Source: Pectobacterium zantedeschiae
GTDB taxonomy: Bacteria; Pseudomonadota; Gammaproteobacteria; Enterobacterales; Enterobacteriaceae
NCBI RefSeq assembly: GCF_004137795.1
Contig: NZ_NWTM01000001.1
Location: forward strand, 2,035,229-2,099,228
Length of the DNA: 64,000 nucleotides
Direction: 5' to 3'
Shown here piece by piece: positions 1-9,826 of the stretch. Position 1 is the stretch's first letter, and every line of letters begins with the position of its first letter. The position numbers and the translations under genes were made by a program. The notes under the pieces were generated by a model. That model was not told where the DNA came from, made no database searches, and worked only from the letters and a program-made list of their open reading frames with translations.

Positions 1-109
1 AATGCGCCAACAGGCACTTTGACGCGGCAATTATAGGGAGTTACCCCCCTTGACGCCACCCTTTCCGCGCATTGTGTCAGGGGAAACAAGGCACTGACGC
101 ATTCAACAA

Positions 110-127
110 GCCGGGACGATGCCCGGC
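110..127 (-). terminator. possible terminator after apbC
   Basis: A 6-bp GC stem (GCCGGG/CCCGGC) with a short loop lies just past the apbC stop codon. On the minus strand it is followed only by a weak TTGTTG tract, so termination is plausible but not strong. Confidence 0.35.
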
Positions 128-140
128 ATTGATAGAAACG

Positions 141-1250
141 TTATAGCGCTCTGAATGAAATTTCGCTGGGGATAACATTACCCTGCCAGTAGAGCTGAGC
201 GGCAACCTGCCCTGCCAGTTCACGGTACAGAGAAGTGAACTCACTGTCCGGCTGGCTGACCACCGTCGGCTCACCACGGTCAAGATCTTCACGCAGGGAG
301 ATGTGCAGTGGAAGCTGACCTAACAGAGAACAGTGATATTTTTCCGCCAGCTTCTGCGCCCCGCCAGTCCCGAAGATCGGTTCCAGATGACCACAGTTGC
401 TACAAATATGGACGCTCATGTTCTCAACGATACCCAACACAGGCACGCTGACTTTTTCAAACATCGCGATGCCCTTCATAGCATCCATCAACGCGATATC
501 CTGTGGCGTCGTCACGACAACGGCACCGGTAACAGGAATACTCTGCGCCAGCGTCAGTTGTATATCTCCTGTACCTGGAGGCATATCTAACACCAGATAA
601 TCCAGATCCGGCCAAAGCGTATCCTGCAGCAGTTGTAATAACGCTTTACTGGCCATCGGTCCACGCCACACCATCGCATTATCATCCGTCACCAGATAGC
701 CAATCGAGTTGGTTGCCAGACCGTGCGCGATTATCGGCGCCATGTGCTGGCCATCCGGTGAGGTTGGACGCTCACTGGCCGAACCCAACATGGTCGGGAT
801 GGAAGGGCCGTAGATATCGGCATCCAGAATACCCACATTCGCGCCTTCTGCCGCTAAGGCCAGCGCCATATTGACCGCCGTACTGGATTTGCCAACGCCC
901 CCTTTCCCAGAGCTGACAGCAATGATGTTTTTCACCCCCTTCACGCCCGCCAGGTCGTTAACCCGGCGTAGCGTAGCGACATCATGTGTTAAGCGCCATT
1001 CGACGGCGTTTGCGCCTGATAAACGTAATAACTCATCGCTAACCGTTTCTTTTAATACAGCCAAACCACTCAGCCAGACAAACGGCATCGTCAGTTCGAT
1101 GTGCAACACATTATCCAGCAGTGCACAATGGCGCAGCGCATTCAGTGTCGTCAGATTATTTTTCAGTGTCGGGTGCTGAAAAGTAGATAAAACCCCGGTG
1201 ACCATCGCACGCAATGCTTCAGGACGTTGTTCGGGGACTGTAGCGTTCAT
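141..1250 (-). CDS. apbC: Iron-sulfur cluster carrier protein ApbC (Mrp)
   Basis: A cytoplasmic P-loop ATPase that holds and transfers Fe-S clusters to apo-proteins. The 369-residue protein has the same length as E. coli ApbC/Mrp. A deviant Walker A motif, GKGGVGKSS, lies at residues 115-123, and the cluster-binding pair C283/C286 (CSNC) is intact. An N-terminal DUF59-type segment of about 90 residues precedes the ATPase domain. The start has a clear AAGGAG ribosome site. The gene is divergent from metG, as in E. coli. Confidence 0.96.
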   Translation of the reverse strand: MNATVPEQRPEALRAMVTGVLSTFQHPTLKNNLTTLNALRHCALLDNVLHIELTMPFVWLSGLAVLKETVSDELLRLSGANAVEWRLTHDVATLRRVNDLAGVKGVKNIIAVSSGKGGVGKSSTAVNMALALAAEGANVGILDADIYGPSIPTMLGSASERPTSPDGQHMAPIIAHGLATNSIGYLVTDDNAMVWRGPMASKALLQLLQDTLWPDLDYLVLDMPPGTGDIQLTLAQSIPVTGAVVVTTPQDIALMDAMKGIAMFEKVSVPVLGIVENMSVHICSNCGHLEPIFGTGGAQKLAEKYHCSLLGQLPLHISLREDLDRGEPTVVSQPDSEFTSLYRELAGQVAAQLYWQGNVIPSEISFRAL

Positions 1251-1473
1251 TCCGGCTCCTTGAAATTCTCATATTTGACCGTTGAGACCGTGTATAGCAT
1301 ATCAGAGCCATAGCGACCTGACGCTCTTCGGCATCAAAAACGTGGAAACGCTACGCAAAATAGAGTCTGCCGTGGTGTTTCCTACCGTTTTTACTCACGC
1401 CAGCGGTTTACGCAGCAAGGCGCTATCGGTTAACATCGATCTCCCTCTATTCACAAAAGAAAGCAAGTTCCTC

Positions 1474-3504
1474 ATGACTCAAGTCGCAAAGAAAATCTTG
1501 GTAACGTGCGCGCTGCCTTACGCTAATGGTTCGATTCACCTCGGTCATATGCTTGAACACGTTCAGGCCGATATTTGGGTTCGTTACCAGCGAATGCGCG
1601 GCAACCAGGTTCACTTTATCTGTGCGGACGACGCCCACGGCACACCGATCATGCTGAAAGCACAGCAGATGGGGATTGCGCCAGAACAGATGATCGCGGC
1701 AATGAGTCAGGAGCATCAACAAGACTTTGCTGGCTTCAATATCAGTTATGACAACTACCACTCTACGCATAGCGAAGAGAACCGTGAGCTGTCAGGCCTG
1801 ATTTATGGCCGTCTGAAAGAGAACGGTTTTATTAAAAATCGCACAATTTCTCAGCTGTACGATCCTGAGAAAGGCATGTTTCTGCCAGATCGTTTCGTTA
1901 AAGGCACCTGCCCGAAATGTAAGGCTGCCGATCAATATGGCGATAACTGTGAAGTGTGTGGCGCGACCTACAGCCCAACAGAGCTGATCGAACCGAAGTC
2001 TGCGGTTTCTGGTGCGACACCCGAGATGCGTGAATCAGAACACTTCTTCTTCGATCTGCCCGCTTTCAGCGACATGCTGCAAGCCTGGACGCGTTCCGGC
2101 GCATTGCAGGAACAAGTCGCCAACAAGATGCAGGAGTGGTTCGATTCTGGTCTTCAACAGTGGGACATTACTCGCGACGCGCCGTATTTCGGATTTGAAA
2201 TCCCTGATGCACCGGGTAAGTATTTTTACGTCTGGCTGGATGCACCAATCGGCTACATGGGCTCGTTTAAGAACCTGTGCGACAAGCGTGGCGATCTGAA
2301 TTTTGATGATTTCTGGAAGAAAGATTCAGACGCAGATTTGTATCACTTTATCGGTAAAGACATCGTTTATTTCCACAGCCTGTTCTGGCCAGCCATGTTG
2401 GAAGGCAGTGGTTTCCGTAAGCCAACCAATCTGTTTGTGCATGGCTATGTCACCGTCAACGGTGCCAAGATGTCTAAGTCACGCGGCACCTTCATTAAAG
2501 CGGGCACCTACCTGCAACATTTGGATGCCGATTGCCTGCGCTATTACTACGCGGCGAAACTGTCTTCTCGCATTGATGACATCGACCTCAATCTGGAAGA
2601 TTTCGTCCAGCGCGTGAATGCTGACATCGTTAACAAGGTTGTGAATCTGGCATCGCGTAATGCGGGTTTCATCAGCAAACGCTTTGACGGCAAACTGGCT
2701 GACAAACTCGCCGACCCCGAACTGTACAAAACCTTCACCGACGCCGCCGCTAGCATTGCGGAAGCCTACAACAGCCGTGAATCTGGGCGTGCTATTCGTG
2801 AGATAATGGCACTGGCAGATATTGCCAATCGCTATGTTGACGAACAAGCCCCGTGGGTGGTGGCGAAAGCAGAAGGTCGGGATGCCGATCTGCAAGCCAT
2901 CTGTTCAATGGGCATTAACCTGTTCCGCGTATTAATGACATACCTGAAACCGGTTCTGCCTTCGCTAGCGCAGCGTACAGAAGCGTTTTTAAACTCAGAA
3001 CTGAGCTGGGATGCTATCACCACTCCTCTGCTGAGCCATCAGGTTAATCCATTCAAAGCGCTGTTCAACCGCATCGATCTGGATAAGGTCAACGCAATGG
3101 TTGACGCGTCTAAAGAAGACATGGTCACAGCACAAAAAGTCGTATCCGGTCCATTAGCAGACAACCCAGTGCAGGACACCATTAACTTTGACGATTTTGC
3201 CAAAGTCGATATGCGCATCGCGCTGATTAAGCAGGCTGAACTTGTTGACGGCTCTGACAAGCTATTACGTCTGACGTTGGATCTAGGCGGAGAAACCCGT
3301 CAGGTCTTCTCAGGTATTCGTGAGGCTTATCCCGATCCAGCGAAGTTGGAAGGTCGTTTGACGGTGATGGTCGCCAATCTGGCACCGCGTAAAATGCGCT
3401 TTGGCATCTCCGAAGGCATGGTGATGGCTGCAGGTCCCGGTGGAAAAAATATCTTCCTACTGAGCCCGGACAGCGGCGCTCAACCTGGCATGCAGGTCAA
3501 ATAA
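1474..3504 (+). CDS. metG: Methionyl-tRNA synthetase
   Basis: Charges tRNA-Met and initiator tRNA with methionine. The open frame extends upstream to 1282, but homology to E. coli MetG begins at the ATG at 1474 (MTQVAKKI), giving 676 residues against 677 in E. coli. Class I motifs are present: HLGH at residues 22-25 and KMSKS at 332-336. A four-cysteine zinc knuckle (CPKC...CEVC) lies near residue 150. The last 110 residues form the EMAP/Trbp111-like tRNA-binding domain used for dimerisation. The gene is single and ends in a strong terminator. Confidence 0.97.
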   Translation: MTQVAKKILVTCALPYANGSIHLGHMLEHVQADIWVRYQRMRGNQVHFICADDAHGTPIMLKAQQMGIAPEQMIAAMSQEHQQDFAGFNISYDNYHSTHSEENRELSGLIYGRLKENGFIKNRTISQLYDPEKGMFLPDRFVKGTCPKCKAADQYGDNCEVCGATYSPTELIEPKSAVSGATPEMRESEHFFFDLPAFSDMLQAWTRSGALQEQVANKMQEWFDSGLQQWDITRDAPYFGFEIPDAPGKYFYVWLDAPIGYMGSFKNLCDKRGDLNFDDFWKKDSDADLYHFIGKDIVYFHSLFWPAMLEGSGFRKPTNLFVHGYVTVNGAKMSKSRGTFIKAGTYLQHLDADCLRYYYAAKLSSRIDDIDLNLEDFVQRVNADIVNKVVNLASRNAGFISKRFDGKLADKLADPELYKTFTDAAASIAEAYNSRESGRAIREIMALADIANRYVDEQAPWVVAKAEGRDADLQAICSMGINLFRVLMTYLKPVLPSLAQRTEAFLNSELSWDAITTPLLSHQVNPFKALFNRIDLDKVNAMVDASKEDMVTAQKVVSGPLADNPVQDTINFDDFAKVDMRIALIKQAELVDGSDKLLRLTLDLGGETRQVFSGIREAYPDPAKLEGRLTVMVANLAPRKMRFGISEGMVMAAGPGGKNIFLLSPDSGAQPGMQVK

Positions 3505-3514
3505 TCATCCAATC

Positions 3515-3542
3515 AAGCCGGATTCTTATCCGGCTTTTTTTT
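3515..3542 (+). terminator. Rho-independent terminator of metG
   Basis: Perfect stem AAGCCGGAT/ATCCGGCTT with a 3-4 nt loop, followed by a run of eight T, ten bases after the metG stop codon. Confidence 0.9.
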
Positions 3543-3627
3543 GCAACAATTTCTCCACAAATGCCCGCTTCTCCTTCTCCGATTGATCCGTAACTTCGCA
3601 TAGTTTGTAACCACGAAATAACAAAAT

Positions 3628-3651
3628 CGTTATGCATTACAATATATAACG
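3628..3651. promoter_or_regulatory. Predicted ModE operator upstream of fdnG
   Basis: A 24-bp partial palindrome: CGTTATGC, eight bases, then ATATAACG. The arms and total length match the E. coli modA operator as recalled, and also the second copy before modA in this window (17989-18012). It lies 134 bases before the fdnG start, a plausible activator position for a molybdoenzyme operon. ModE binding is inferred from sequence only. Confidence 0.7.
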
Positions 3652-3703
3652 AATAAAAAATATACCTCTTTGTAGGTGTAATGGGGGTTTAAATACTTAA
3701 ATT

Positions 3704-3717
3704 TTGATTTTGCGCAA
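3704..3717. promoter_or_regulatory. Possible FNR site upstream of fdnG
   Basis: TTGAT-TTTG-CGCAA has one perfect FNR half-site and a right half matching three of five bases. It lies between the ModE-like site and the fdnG start, where an anaerobic activator would be expected. A NarL-like heptamer TACCTCT is at 3663-3669. Both are weak matches. Confidence 0.35.
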
Positions 3718-3784
3718 AGCCCACATTTTATGTGTTGTTAAATTGCTCGCAACAAAAATGACACATAATTACACAGGGAAACTA

Positions 3785-6700
3785 ATGCAACTGAATAGAA
3801 GAGGTTTCTTTAAAGTTTGCGCGGGGGGGATGGCCGGAACCACTCTCGCGGTATTAGGCTTTACACCCACGGAAGCAATGGCATCAGTACGTCAATACAA
3901 ACTGTTACGGGCGAAAGAGACGCGTAACAACTGCACATACTGTTCAGTCGGTTGTGGTGTGCTCATGTATAGCCTGGGCGATGGCGCCAAGAATGCAAAA
4001 CCCTCTGTTTTTCATATCGAAGGCGATGCAGATCATCCAGTTAGCCGCGGCTCCCTTTGCCCGAAAGGTGCAGGCCTGGTCGACTACATCCACAGCGAAA
4101 ACCGCCTGCTCTACCCTGAATACCGCGCGCCAGGATCAGACAAATGGCAACGAATCAGCTGGGACGACGCGATTGAACGCATCGCGCGCCTGATGAAAGC
4201 TGACCGTGACGCCAATTTCCAGCGCACCAACGCGAAAGGCGAAACCGTCAACCGCTGGCTGACTACTGGCATGCTATGCTCTTCTGCCGCCAGCAATGAA
4301 ACCGGTATTCTCGACCAGAAATTTGCTCGATCGCTCGGCATGGTTGCCATCGACTGTCAGGCTCGTTTGTGTCATGGCCCCACTGTCGCCGCACTGGCAC
4401 CGACATTTGGCCGCGGTGCAATGACCAACAACTGGGTTGATATCAAAAACGCCAACGTTATTATCGTGATGGGCGGCAACCCAGCAGAAGCGCACCCGGT
4501 TGGTTTCAAATGGGCTGTTGAAGCGAAAACGCACAATAATGCAAAACTGATTGTTGTCGACCCCCGCTTTAACCGCTCTGCTGCCGTTGCCGACCTGTAT
4601 GCACCAATTCGTGCGGGCTCCGATGCCGCTTTCCTACTCGGCATCGTTAACTACCTCATCACACACGAGAAAATTCATCGCGAATACGTGGTGTCCTACA
4701 CCAGCGCCAGCCTGATTGTGCGTGAAGATTTCAGCTTTGATGAAGGCTTGTTCAGCGGCTACGATGAACAAACGCGCCAATATGATAAATCCAGCTGGCA
4801 GTACGAGTTGGATGAGTCTGGTTTTGCCAAACGTGATAACACGCTGTTTCACCCACGCTGCGTCTGGAATCTGCTGAAAAAGCACGTTTCCCGCTATACG
4901 CCGGAAATGGTGACATCCCTGTGCGGTACATCAGCCAAAGATTATGAAACGATCTGTCGCACACTGGCCGAAACCTGCGTGCCAAATAAAACGGCGACCT
5001 TCATGTATGCCCTGGGCTGGACGCACCACACTAACGGTGCGCAGATTATCCGCTCAGCAGCAATGATCCAGCTTCTGCTGGGCAATATCGGCATGGCAGG
5101 AGGCGGCATCAACGCCCTGCGTGGTCACTCCAATATTCAGGGCTATACCGACCTTGGTCTGCTGTCGTTAAACCTGCCGGGCTATATGCCGTTACCGTCA
5201 GAAAAACAGCCAGATCTGAAAACCTATCTCACTCAAATTACGCCAGCAGCACTGTTGCCCGATCAGGTTAACTATTGGAAAAACACGCCAAAATTCTTTA
5301 TCAGCATGATGAAGAGCTTCTACGGCGATCATGCACAGGCTGCAAATAACTGGGGTTATGACTGGTTACCGAAGTGGGATCGTAGCTACGACGTCATGGT
5401 GCAAACCGAGCTGATGGTCGAAGGCAAAATGAACGGCTACATCGTTCAGGGCTTTAACCCCGTTGCCGCATTCTCCAACAAGAACAAAGCGACTGAAGCA
5501 CTCTCCAAACTCAAGTATATGGTCATCATCGATCCGTTGATCACTGAAACATCCACGTTCTGGCAGAACTACGGTGAATTCAATGACGTGGATACGAAGT
5601 CCATTCAGACTGAAGTCTTCCGTCTGCCCTCTTCCTGCTTTGCCGAAGAGAATGGTTCTATCGCCAACTCCGGCCGCTGGTTGCAATGGCACTGGGCGGC
5701 GGCTGAGCCACCAGGAGAAGCCCATCACGACGGTAAAATCCTCGGCAAACTGCTGATGCGCCTGCGTGAACTGTACACCGAAGAAGGCGGGGCTTATTCC
5801 GACCCGTTGATGAACATCAACTGGAACTATAAAGACCCGGAAGATCCAACACCAGAGGAGATCGCTCGCGAAGCCAACGGTATGGCGCTGGCCGATGTCT
5901 ACGACGACAGCGGCAAACTGCTCCTGAAAAAAGGCCAGCAGCTTGCTGATTTCTCACAGCTACGCGATGACGGTACAACCTCTAGCTTCTGCTGGATCTA
6001 TGCCGGTAGCTGGACGGAAGCGGGTAACCAAATGGATAGACGCGACAATGCCGATGCGGGTCTTGGCTGCACGCCGAACTGGTCATGGTGCTGGCCGCAG
6101 AACCGCCGCATCCTCTACAACCGCGCTTCCGCCGACCTGCAAGGTAAACCGTGGGATAGCAAGCGCAAGTTGCTGGAATGGAACGGCCAGAGATGGCAAG
6201 GCATTGATGTGCCTGATTTCGCCGCCACCGTACCACCGGGTAAAGACACCGGACCGTTCATCATGCTGCCGGAAGGTCTGGCACGTCTGTTCTCTGTGGA
6301 CAAACTGGTAGACGGTCCGTTCCCTGAACATTACGAACCGATCGAATCACCTATCGGCACTAACCCGCTGCATCCATCGGTGATTTCCAGCCCGGTAGCG
6401 CGTTTATTTGCACGTGATGCGAAAACGATGGGTACCGCGAAGGACTTCCCTTACGTAGCGACCACGTACTCGATTACCGAATTGTTCCGCCACTGGACAA
6501 AACACGCGCGTCTGAACGCGATAGTGCAGCCGGAGCAGTTTGTTGAGATCGGTGAAAATTTGGCGAAGAGCAAAGGCATCAAAGCAGGCGATGAAATCAA
6601 AATCTCCAGCCAGCGTGGCTATATCAAAGCCAAAGCGGTGGTTACCAAGCGCATCAAAACGCTGGAAATTGCCGGACGCAACGTGGAAACCATTGGTATT

Positions 6701-6832
6701 CCCTGCCACTGGGGCTTTGAAGGAACCACACGTAAAGGGTTCCTGGCTAATACACTCACCCCGAGCGTCGGCGACGCTAATTCACAAACGCCTGAATACA
6801 AAGCGTTTTTGGTTAATGTAGAGAAGGTGTAA
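3785..6832 (+). CDS. fdnG: Formate dehydrogenase-N alpha subunit, cysteine variant
   Basis: Catalytic molybdopterin subunit of respiratory formate dehydrogenase. It oxidises formate on the periplasmic side and feeds electrons to quinone through FdnH and FdnI. The frame opens at 3704, but the ATG at 3785 starts a 1015-residue protein, the length of E. coli FdnG. A twin-arginine export signal (NRRGFFK, R5/R6) is followed by the 4Fe-4S cysteines C50, C53, C57 and C92. The residue aligned with E. coli selenocysteine 196 is an ordinary cysteine (TGT at 4370-4372) in the context ARLCHGPTVA. Sequence is close to both FdnG and FdoG; the partner subunits favour fdn. Confidence 0.93.
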   Translation: MQLNRRGFFKVCAGGMAGTTLAVLGFTPTEAMASVRQYKLLRAKETRNNCTYCSVGCGVLMYSLGDGAKNAKPSVFHIEGDADHPVSRGSLCPKGAGLVDYIHSENRLLYPEYRAPGSDKWQRISWDDAIERIARLMKADRDANFQRTNAKGETVNRWLTTGMLCSSAASNETGILDQKFARSLGMVAIDCQARLCHGPTVAALAPTFGRGAMTNNWVDIKNANVIIVMGGNPAEAHPVGFKWAVEAKTHNNAKLIVVDPRFNRSAAVADLYAPIRAGSDAAFLLGIVNYLITHEKIHREYVVSYTSASLIVREDFSFDEGLFSGYDEQTRQYDKSSWQYELDESGFAKRDNTLFHPRCVWNLLKKHVSRYTPEMVTSLCGTSAKDYETICRTLAETCVPNKTATFMYALGWTHHTNGAQIIRSAAMIQLLLGNIGMAGGGINALRGHSNIQGYTDLGLLSLNLPGYMPLPSEKQPDLKTYLTQITPAALLPDQVNYWKNTPKFFISMMKSFYGDHAQAANNWGYDWLPKWDRSYDVMVQTELMVEGKMNGYIVQGFNPVAAFSNKNKATEALSKLKYMVIIDPLITETSTFWQNYGEFNDVDTKSIQTEVFRLPSSCFAEENGSIANSGRWLQWHWAAAEPPGEAHHDGKILGKLLMRLRELYTEEGGAYSDPLMNINWNYKDPEDPTPEEIAREANGMALADVYDDSGKLLLKKGQQLADFSQLRDDGTTSSFCWIYAGSWTEAGNQMDRRDNADAGLGCTPNWSWCWPQNRRILYNRASADLQGKPWDSKRKLLEWNGQRWQGIDVPDFAATVPPGKDTGPFIMLPEGLARLFSVDKLVDGPFPEHYEPIESPIGTNPLHPSVISSPVARLFARDAKTMGTAKDFPYVATTYSITELFRHWTKHARLNAIVQPEQFVEIGENLAKSKGIKAGDEIKISSQRGYIKAKAVVTKRIKTLEIAGRNVETIGIPCHWGFEGTTRKGFLANTLTPSVGDANSQTPEYKAFLVNVEKV

Positions 6833-6844
6833 GGGTAGCCAACT

Positions 6845-7753
6845 ATGTCAATGCAATCACAAGATATTATTAAACGTTCGGCCACCAACGGCTTTACACC
6901 GCCTCCGCATGTGCGTAATGACAAAAGCGAAGTGGCAAAACTGATCGACGTCACCACCTGTATCGGCTGTAAGGGCTGTCAGGTGGCCTGTTCAGAGTGG
7001 AACGATATTCGTGACGAAGTCGGCCATAACCTCGGGGTTTACGATAACCCGGCAGACCTGAGTGCCAAATCCTGGACGCTGATGCGCTTTTCCGAAGTGG
7101 AAGAGAACGATCGCCTGGAATGGCTGATCCGTAAAGATGGCTGTATGCACTGTAGCGATCCAGGCTGTCTGAAAGCCTGTCCTTCTGCTGGCGCAGTCAT
7201 TCAGTACGCCAATGGTATCGTCGATTTTCAGTCCGAAAACTGTATCGGCTGCGGCTATTGCATCGCTGGCTGCCCGTTCAATATTCCGCGTCTGAATAAA
7301 GAAGATAACCGCGTCTATAAATGTACGCTGTGTGTCGACAGAGTCAGCGTTGGGCAAGAGCCTGCCTGTGTGAAAACCTGTCCGACCGGTGCCATTCGTT
7401 TCGGTACGAAAGAAGAGATGAAGCATCTGGCGGAAGAACGCATCGCCGATCTGAAAAGCCGTGGTTACGAGCATGCAGGTCTTTACGATCCGCAAGGCGT
7501 GGGCGGCACGCACGTGATGTATGTTCTGCACCACGCAGACAGACCTTCGCTCTATCACAACCTGCCGGATGACCCGCAGATTTCTACACCAGTCAATCTG
7601 TGGAAAGGCATCCTGAAGCCACTCTCTGCGTTAGGTTTTGTCGCCACGTTCGCCGGGTTAATGTTCCATTACATTGGTGTAGGTCCGAACACAGAAGAAA
7701 TGGAACATGAGCACGAAGGAGAAGATAAAGAAGGGGGAGACAAACATGAGTAA
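6845..7753 (+). CDS. fdnH: Formate dehydrogenase-N beta (iron-sulfur) subunit
   Basis: Relays electrons from FdnG to the membrane cytochrome FdnI through four 4Fe-4S clusters. The cysteine clusters are visible, starting with C39, C42, C45 and C49, and including [13 protein letters not shown] and [12 protein letters not shown] single membrane helix near residues 257-279 anchors it. The acidic, histidine-containing tail makes it 302 residues, slightly longer than E. coli FdnH (294). Sequence is clearly nearer FdnH than FdoH. It starts 12 bases after fdnG and its stop overlaps the start of fdnI. Confidence 0.95.
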   Translation: MSMQSQDIIKRSATNGFTPPPHVRNDKSEVAKLIDVTTCIGCKGCQVACSEWNDIRDEVGHNLGVYDNPADLSAKSWTLMRFSEVEENDRLEWLIRKDGCMHCSDPGCLKACPSAGAVIQYANGIVDFQSENCIGCGYCIAGCPFNIPRLNKEDNRVYKCTLCVDRVSVGQEPACVKTCPTGAIRFGTKEEMKHLAEERIADLKSRGYEHAGLYDPQGVGGTHVMYVLHHADRPSLYHNLPDDPQISTPVNLWKGILKPLSALGFVATFAGLMFHYIGVGPNTEEMEHEHEGEDKEGGDKHE

Positions 7754-8381
7754 ACCAAAAATGATTTTGCGTACCAAGTTTATCGATCGCATCTGTCACT
7801 GGATTGTGGTGATCAGCTTTTTCCTGGTCGCGCTGTCAGGGATTGCTCTGTTTTTCCCAACTCTGCAATGGCTGACACAGACGTTTGGTACGCCACAAAT
7901 GGGGCGTATTCTGCATCCCTTTTTTGGCGTGCTGATCGTCATCTGCCTGATCCCGATGTTCTTCCGCTTTGTTAGCCATAACATCCCGAAGAAGCGCGAT
8001 CTGCCGTGGTTTCTCAACATCATTGAAGTGTTGAAAGGCAATGAACATGAAGTGGCTGAGGTGGGTAAATACAACCCAGGCCAGAAGATGATGTTCTGGA
8101 GCATCATGGGGCTGACGTTGGTACTGCTGATCACCGGGGTTATCATGTGGCGTCCTTATTTTGCCCACCTGTTCCCGATTGATATCGTGCGCTACGCCAT
8201 TCTGATCCACGCTGCTGCGGCTATCGTCCTCATCCACGCCATCTTGATCCACATGTACATGGCATTCTGGGTTAAAGGCTCGATCAAGGGCATGATTGAA
8301 GGCAAAGTCTCCAAACGCTGGGCACGTAAACACCACCCGCGCTGGGCGCGTGAAATGGAAGAGAAAGAAGCGAAGAAATAA
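7746..8381 (+). CDS. fdnI: Formate dehydrogenase-N gamma subunit, cytochrome b556
   Basis: Membrane cytochrome that passes electrons from FdnH to menaquinone. The start chosen is ATG 7746, with AAGGGGGAGA just upstream, rather than the in-frame codon at 7707. It overlaps the fdnH stop by eight bases, which suggests translational coupling. The product has 211 residues and four predicted membrane helices. The haem-ligand histidines H18, H57, H155 and H169 sit at the E. coli FdnI positions. It begins [14 protein letters not shown], diagnostic of FdnI rather than FdoI. Confidence 0.95.
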   Translation: MSKPKMILRTKFIDRICHWIVVISFFLVALSGIALFFPTLQWLTQTFGTPQMGRILHPFFGVLIVICLIPMFFRFVSHNIPKKRDLPWFLNIIEVLKGNEHEVAEVGKYNPGQKMMFWSIMGLTLVLLITGVIMWRPYFAHLFPIDIVRYAILIHAAAAIVLIHAILIHMYMAFWVKGSIKGMIEGKVSKRWARKHHPRWAREMEEKEAKK

Positions 8382-8736
8382 TTCATTCTCTTTTCATCTC
8401 ACGACTCTCACCACCGTCCGTAGTGCGCTAGTAACGGATAGATCGTAAAGACGCTGCAAGTACGTCCATGTAAGCTCGGATTGCGCAGATAGGTTTGTTA
8501 ACGGTCTCAAATGCCCGCCTTGCGGGCATTTTTCTTTTTATCCCGCAATCAGTACTAATCGTTATAACTTAAATCCAAAAGTCATAACTTTCCCATCTAT
8601 CGCTCGATGGCTATGATGCAGTATTATTTTTTAAATAGACATCCAGACATAAAGACAGCTATAAAGTGGTAACGCAAACTACATAACAATACTGTCATCA
8701 CACAACATCAATTTATAAAACGCCATGGAGCTGATA
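8382..8736. other. Intergenic region between fdnI and the binding-protein gene
   Basis: 355 bases without a gene. It holds the fdnI terminator (8510-8540) and, before it, a stretch at 8445-8479 (GTAAAGACGCTGCAAG...) that resembles a dispersed intergenic repeat I recall from other enterobacteria. The AT-rich part from about 8560 on probably carries the promoter of the next operon, but no convincing -35/-10 pair stood out. Confidence 0.5.
8510..8540 (+). terminator. Rho-independent terminator of fdnGHI
   Basis: Perfect stem AATGCCCGC/GCGGGCATT with a 3-nt loop, followed by TTTCTTTTTA, about 130 bases after the fdnI stop codon. Confidence 0.88.
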
Positions 8737-9813
8737 ATGAAGAAATTTACGCCTGCACTGCTTGTCCTGAGCTTACTGACAGCATTACCGGCACTGGCGA
8801 ATCAGGACGCCACCATTGCCCCCGTTCCAGCAGCTATCGCCAATCATAATGGTCCGGTTCGCATCGCCGTCATCCGCAATCTGGGATCGGACGACAACAC
8901 CACGCAGTTTGTTTCCGGCGTACTCGAAGAAGGTAAAAAGCTGGGCTTCAAGGTCAGCACGTTCCTGAGCAACGGCGATGACGCTCGTTTTCAGGATTTC
9001 GTGAATCAGGCCATTAGCCAGAAATATGATGGCATCATCCTGTCACAGGGACGCGATCCCTACTCTACCGATTTGATTAAGCGCATCGTCGACAGCGGCA
9101 TTGCCGTTTCCGTATTTGATACCGCCGTGAATGGCGAGATTCCGGGCGTGACCGTCACCCAGCAGGATGACGCTTCACTGACTAACGAATCACTCGGCCA
9201 ACTGGTGAAGGATTTCAACGGCAAAGCCAACATCATCAAACTGTGGGTCGCAGGCTTCCCGCCGATGGAACGCCGCCAGCTCGCTTATCAACAGATCCTG
9301 AAAGCTAACCCCGGAATCAAAGAACTGGAATCGATTGGTGCCGTGTCCTCTGACGTGCAGGGTGATACCGCCAACAAAGTCGGTGCAGTACTGGCGAAGT
9401 ATCCGAAAGGCAAAATCGATGCGATCTGGGGATCCTGGGATGCTTTCAGCCAGGGCGCTTATAAAGCATTGAAAGAAAATGGCCGGACTGAAATCAAACT
9501 GTACAGCATCGACATCTCCAATCAGGATTTACAACTGATGCGCGAAGCGAGCAGCCCGTGGAAAGTCAGCGTGGCCGTCGATCCTAAACTGATCGGTAAA
9601 GTGAATCTGCGTCTGGTTGCCAACAAGATTGCCGGTGAACCGACGCCTGCAACCTACGAATTCCGTGCGGCCGCGATTCCACAAGCGTTGTTAGCCAGCC
9701 AGCCGGGTGCAGTCAACGTCACCGGATTGGCGAAAATCATCCCAGGCTGGGGCCATACGGATGATTTTATCGCACCGTGGTTTGCTACACTGGAAGCCAA
9801 ACAGGCGAAATAA
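8737..9813 (+). CDS. Periplasmic sugar-type binding protein (RbsB family), orphan
   Basis: A 358-residue exported protein. The start at 8737 gives a classical signal peptide (MKKFTPALLVLSLLTALPALA), and a GGAG ribosome site sits nine bases upstream; the frame itself opens at 8725. The mature part has the type I periplasmic-binding fold of ribose-like ABC transporters, with a conserved segment YDGIILSQGRD near residue 95 and repeats typical of the Peripla_BP_4 family. No permease or ATPase gene lies nearby, so it either serves a transporter encoded elsewhere or acts as a sensor. The ligand is unknown. It is followed 13 bases later by the LVIVD-repeat gene. Confidence 0.8.
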   Translation: MKKFTPALLVLSLLTALPALANQDATIAPVPAAIANHNGPVRIAVIRNLGSDDNTTQFVSGVLEEGKKLGFKVSTFLSNGDDARFQDFVNQAISQKYDGIILSQGRDPYSTDLIKRIVDSGIAVSVFDTAVNGEIPGVTVTQQDDASLTNESLGQLVKDFNGKANIIKLWVAGFPPMERRQLAYQQILKANPGIKELESIGAVSSDVQGDTANKVGAVLAKYPKGKIDAIWGSWDAFSQGAYKALKENGRTEIKLYSIDISNQDLQLMREASSPWKVSVAVDPKLIGKVNLRLVANKIAGEPTPATYEFRAAAIPQALLASQPGAVNVTGLAKIIPGWGHTDDFIAPWFATLEAKQAK

Positions 9814-9826
9814 TACGGAGAAACTT

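Noticed and set aside
1282-1473. N-terminal extension of metG
   Set aside because: These 64 codons lie in the divergent apbC-metG promoter region and have no homology to MetG, which starts at 1474.
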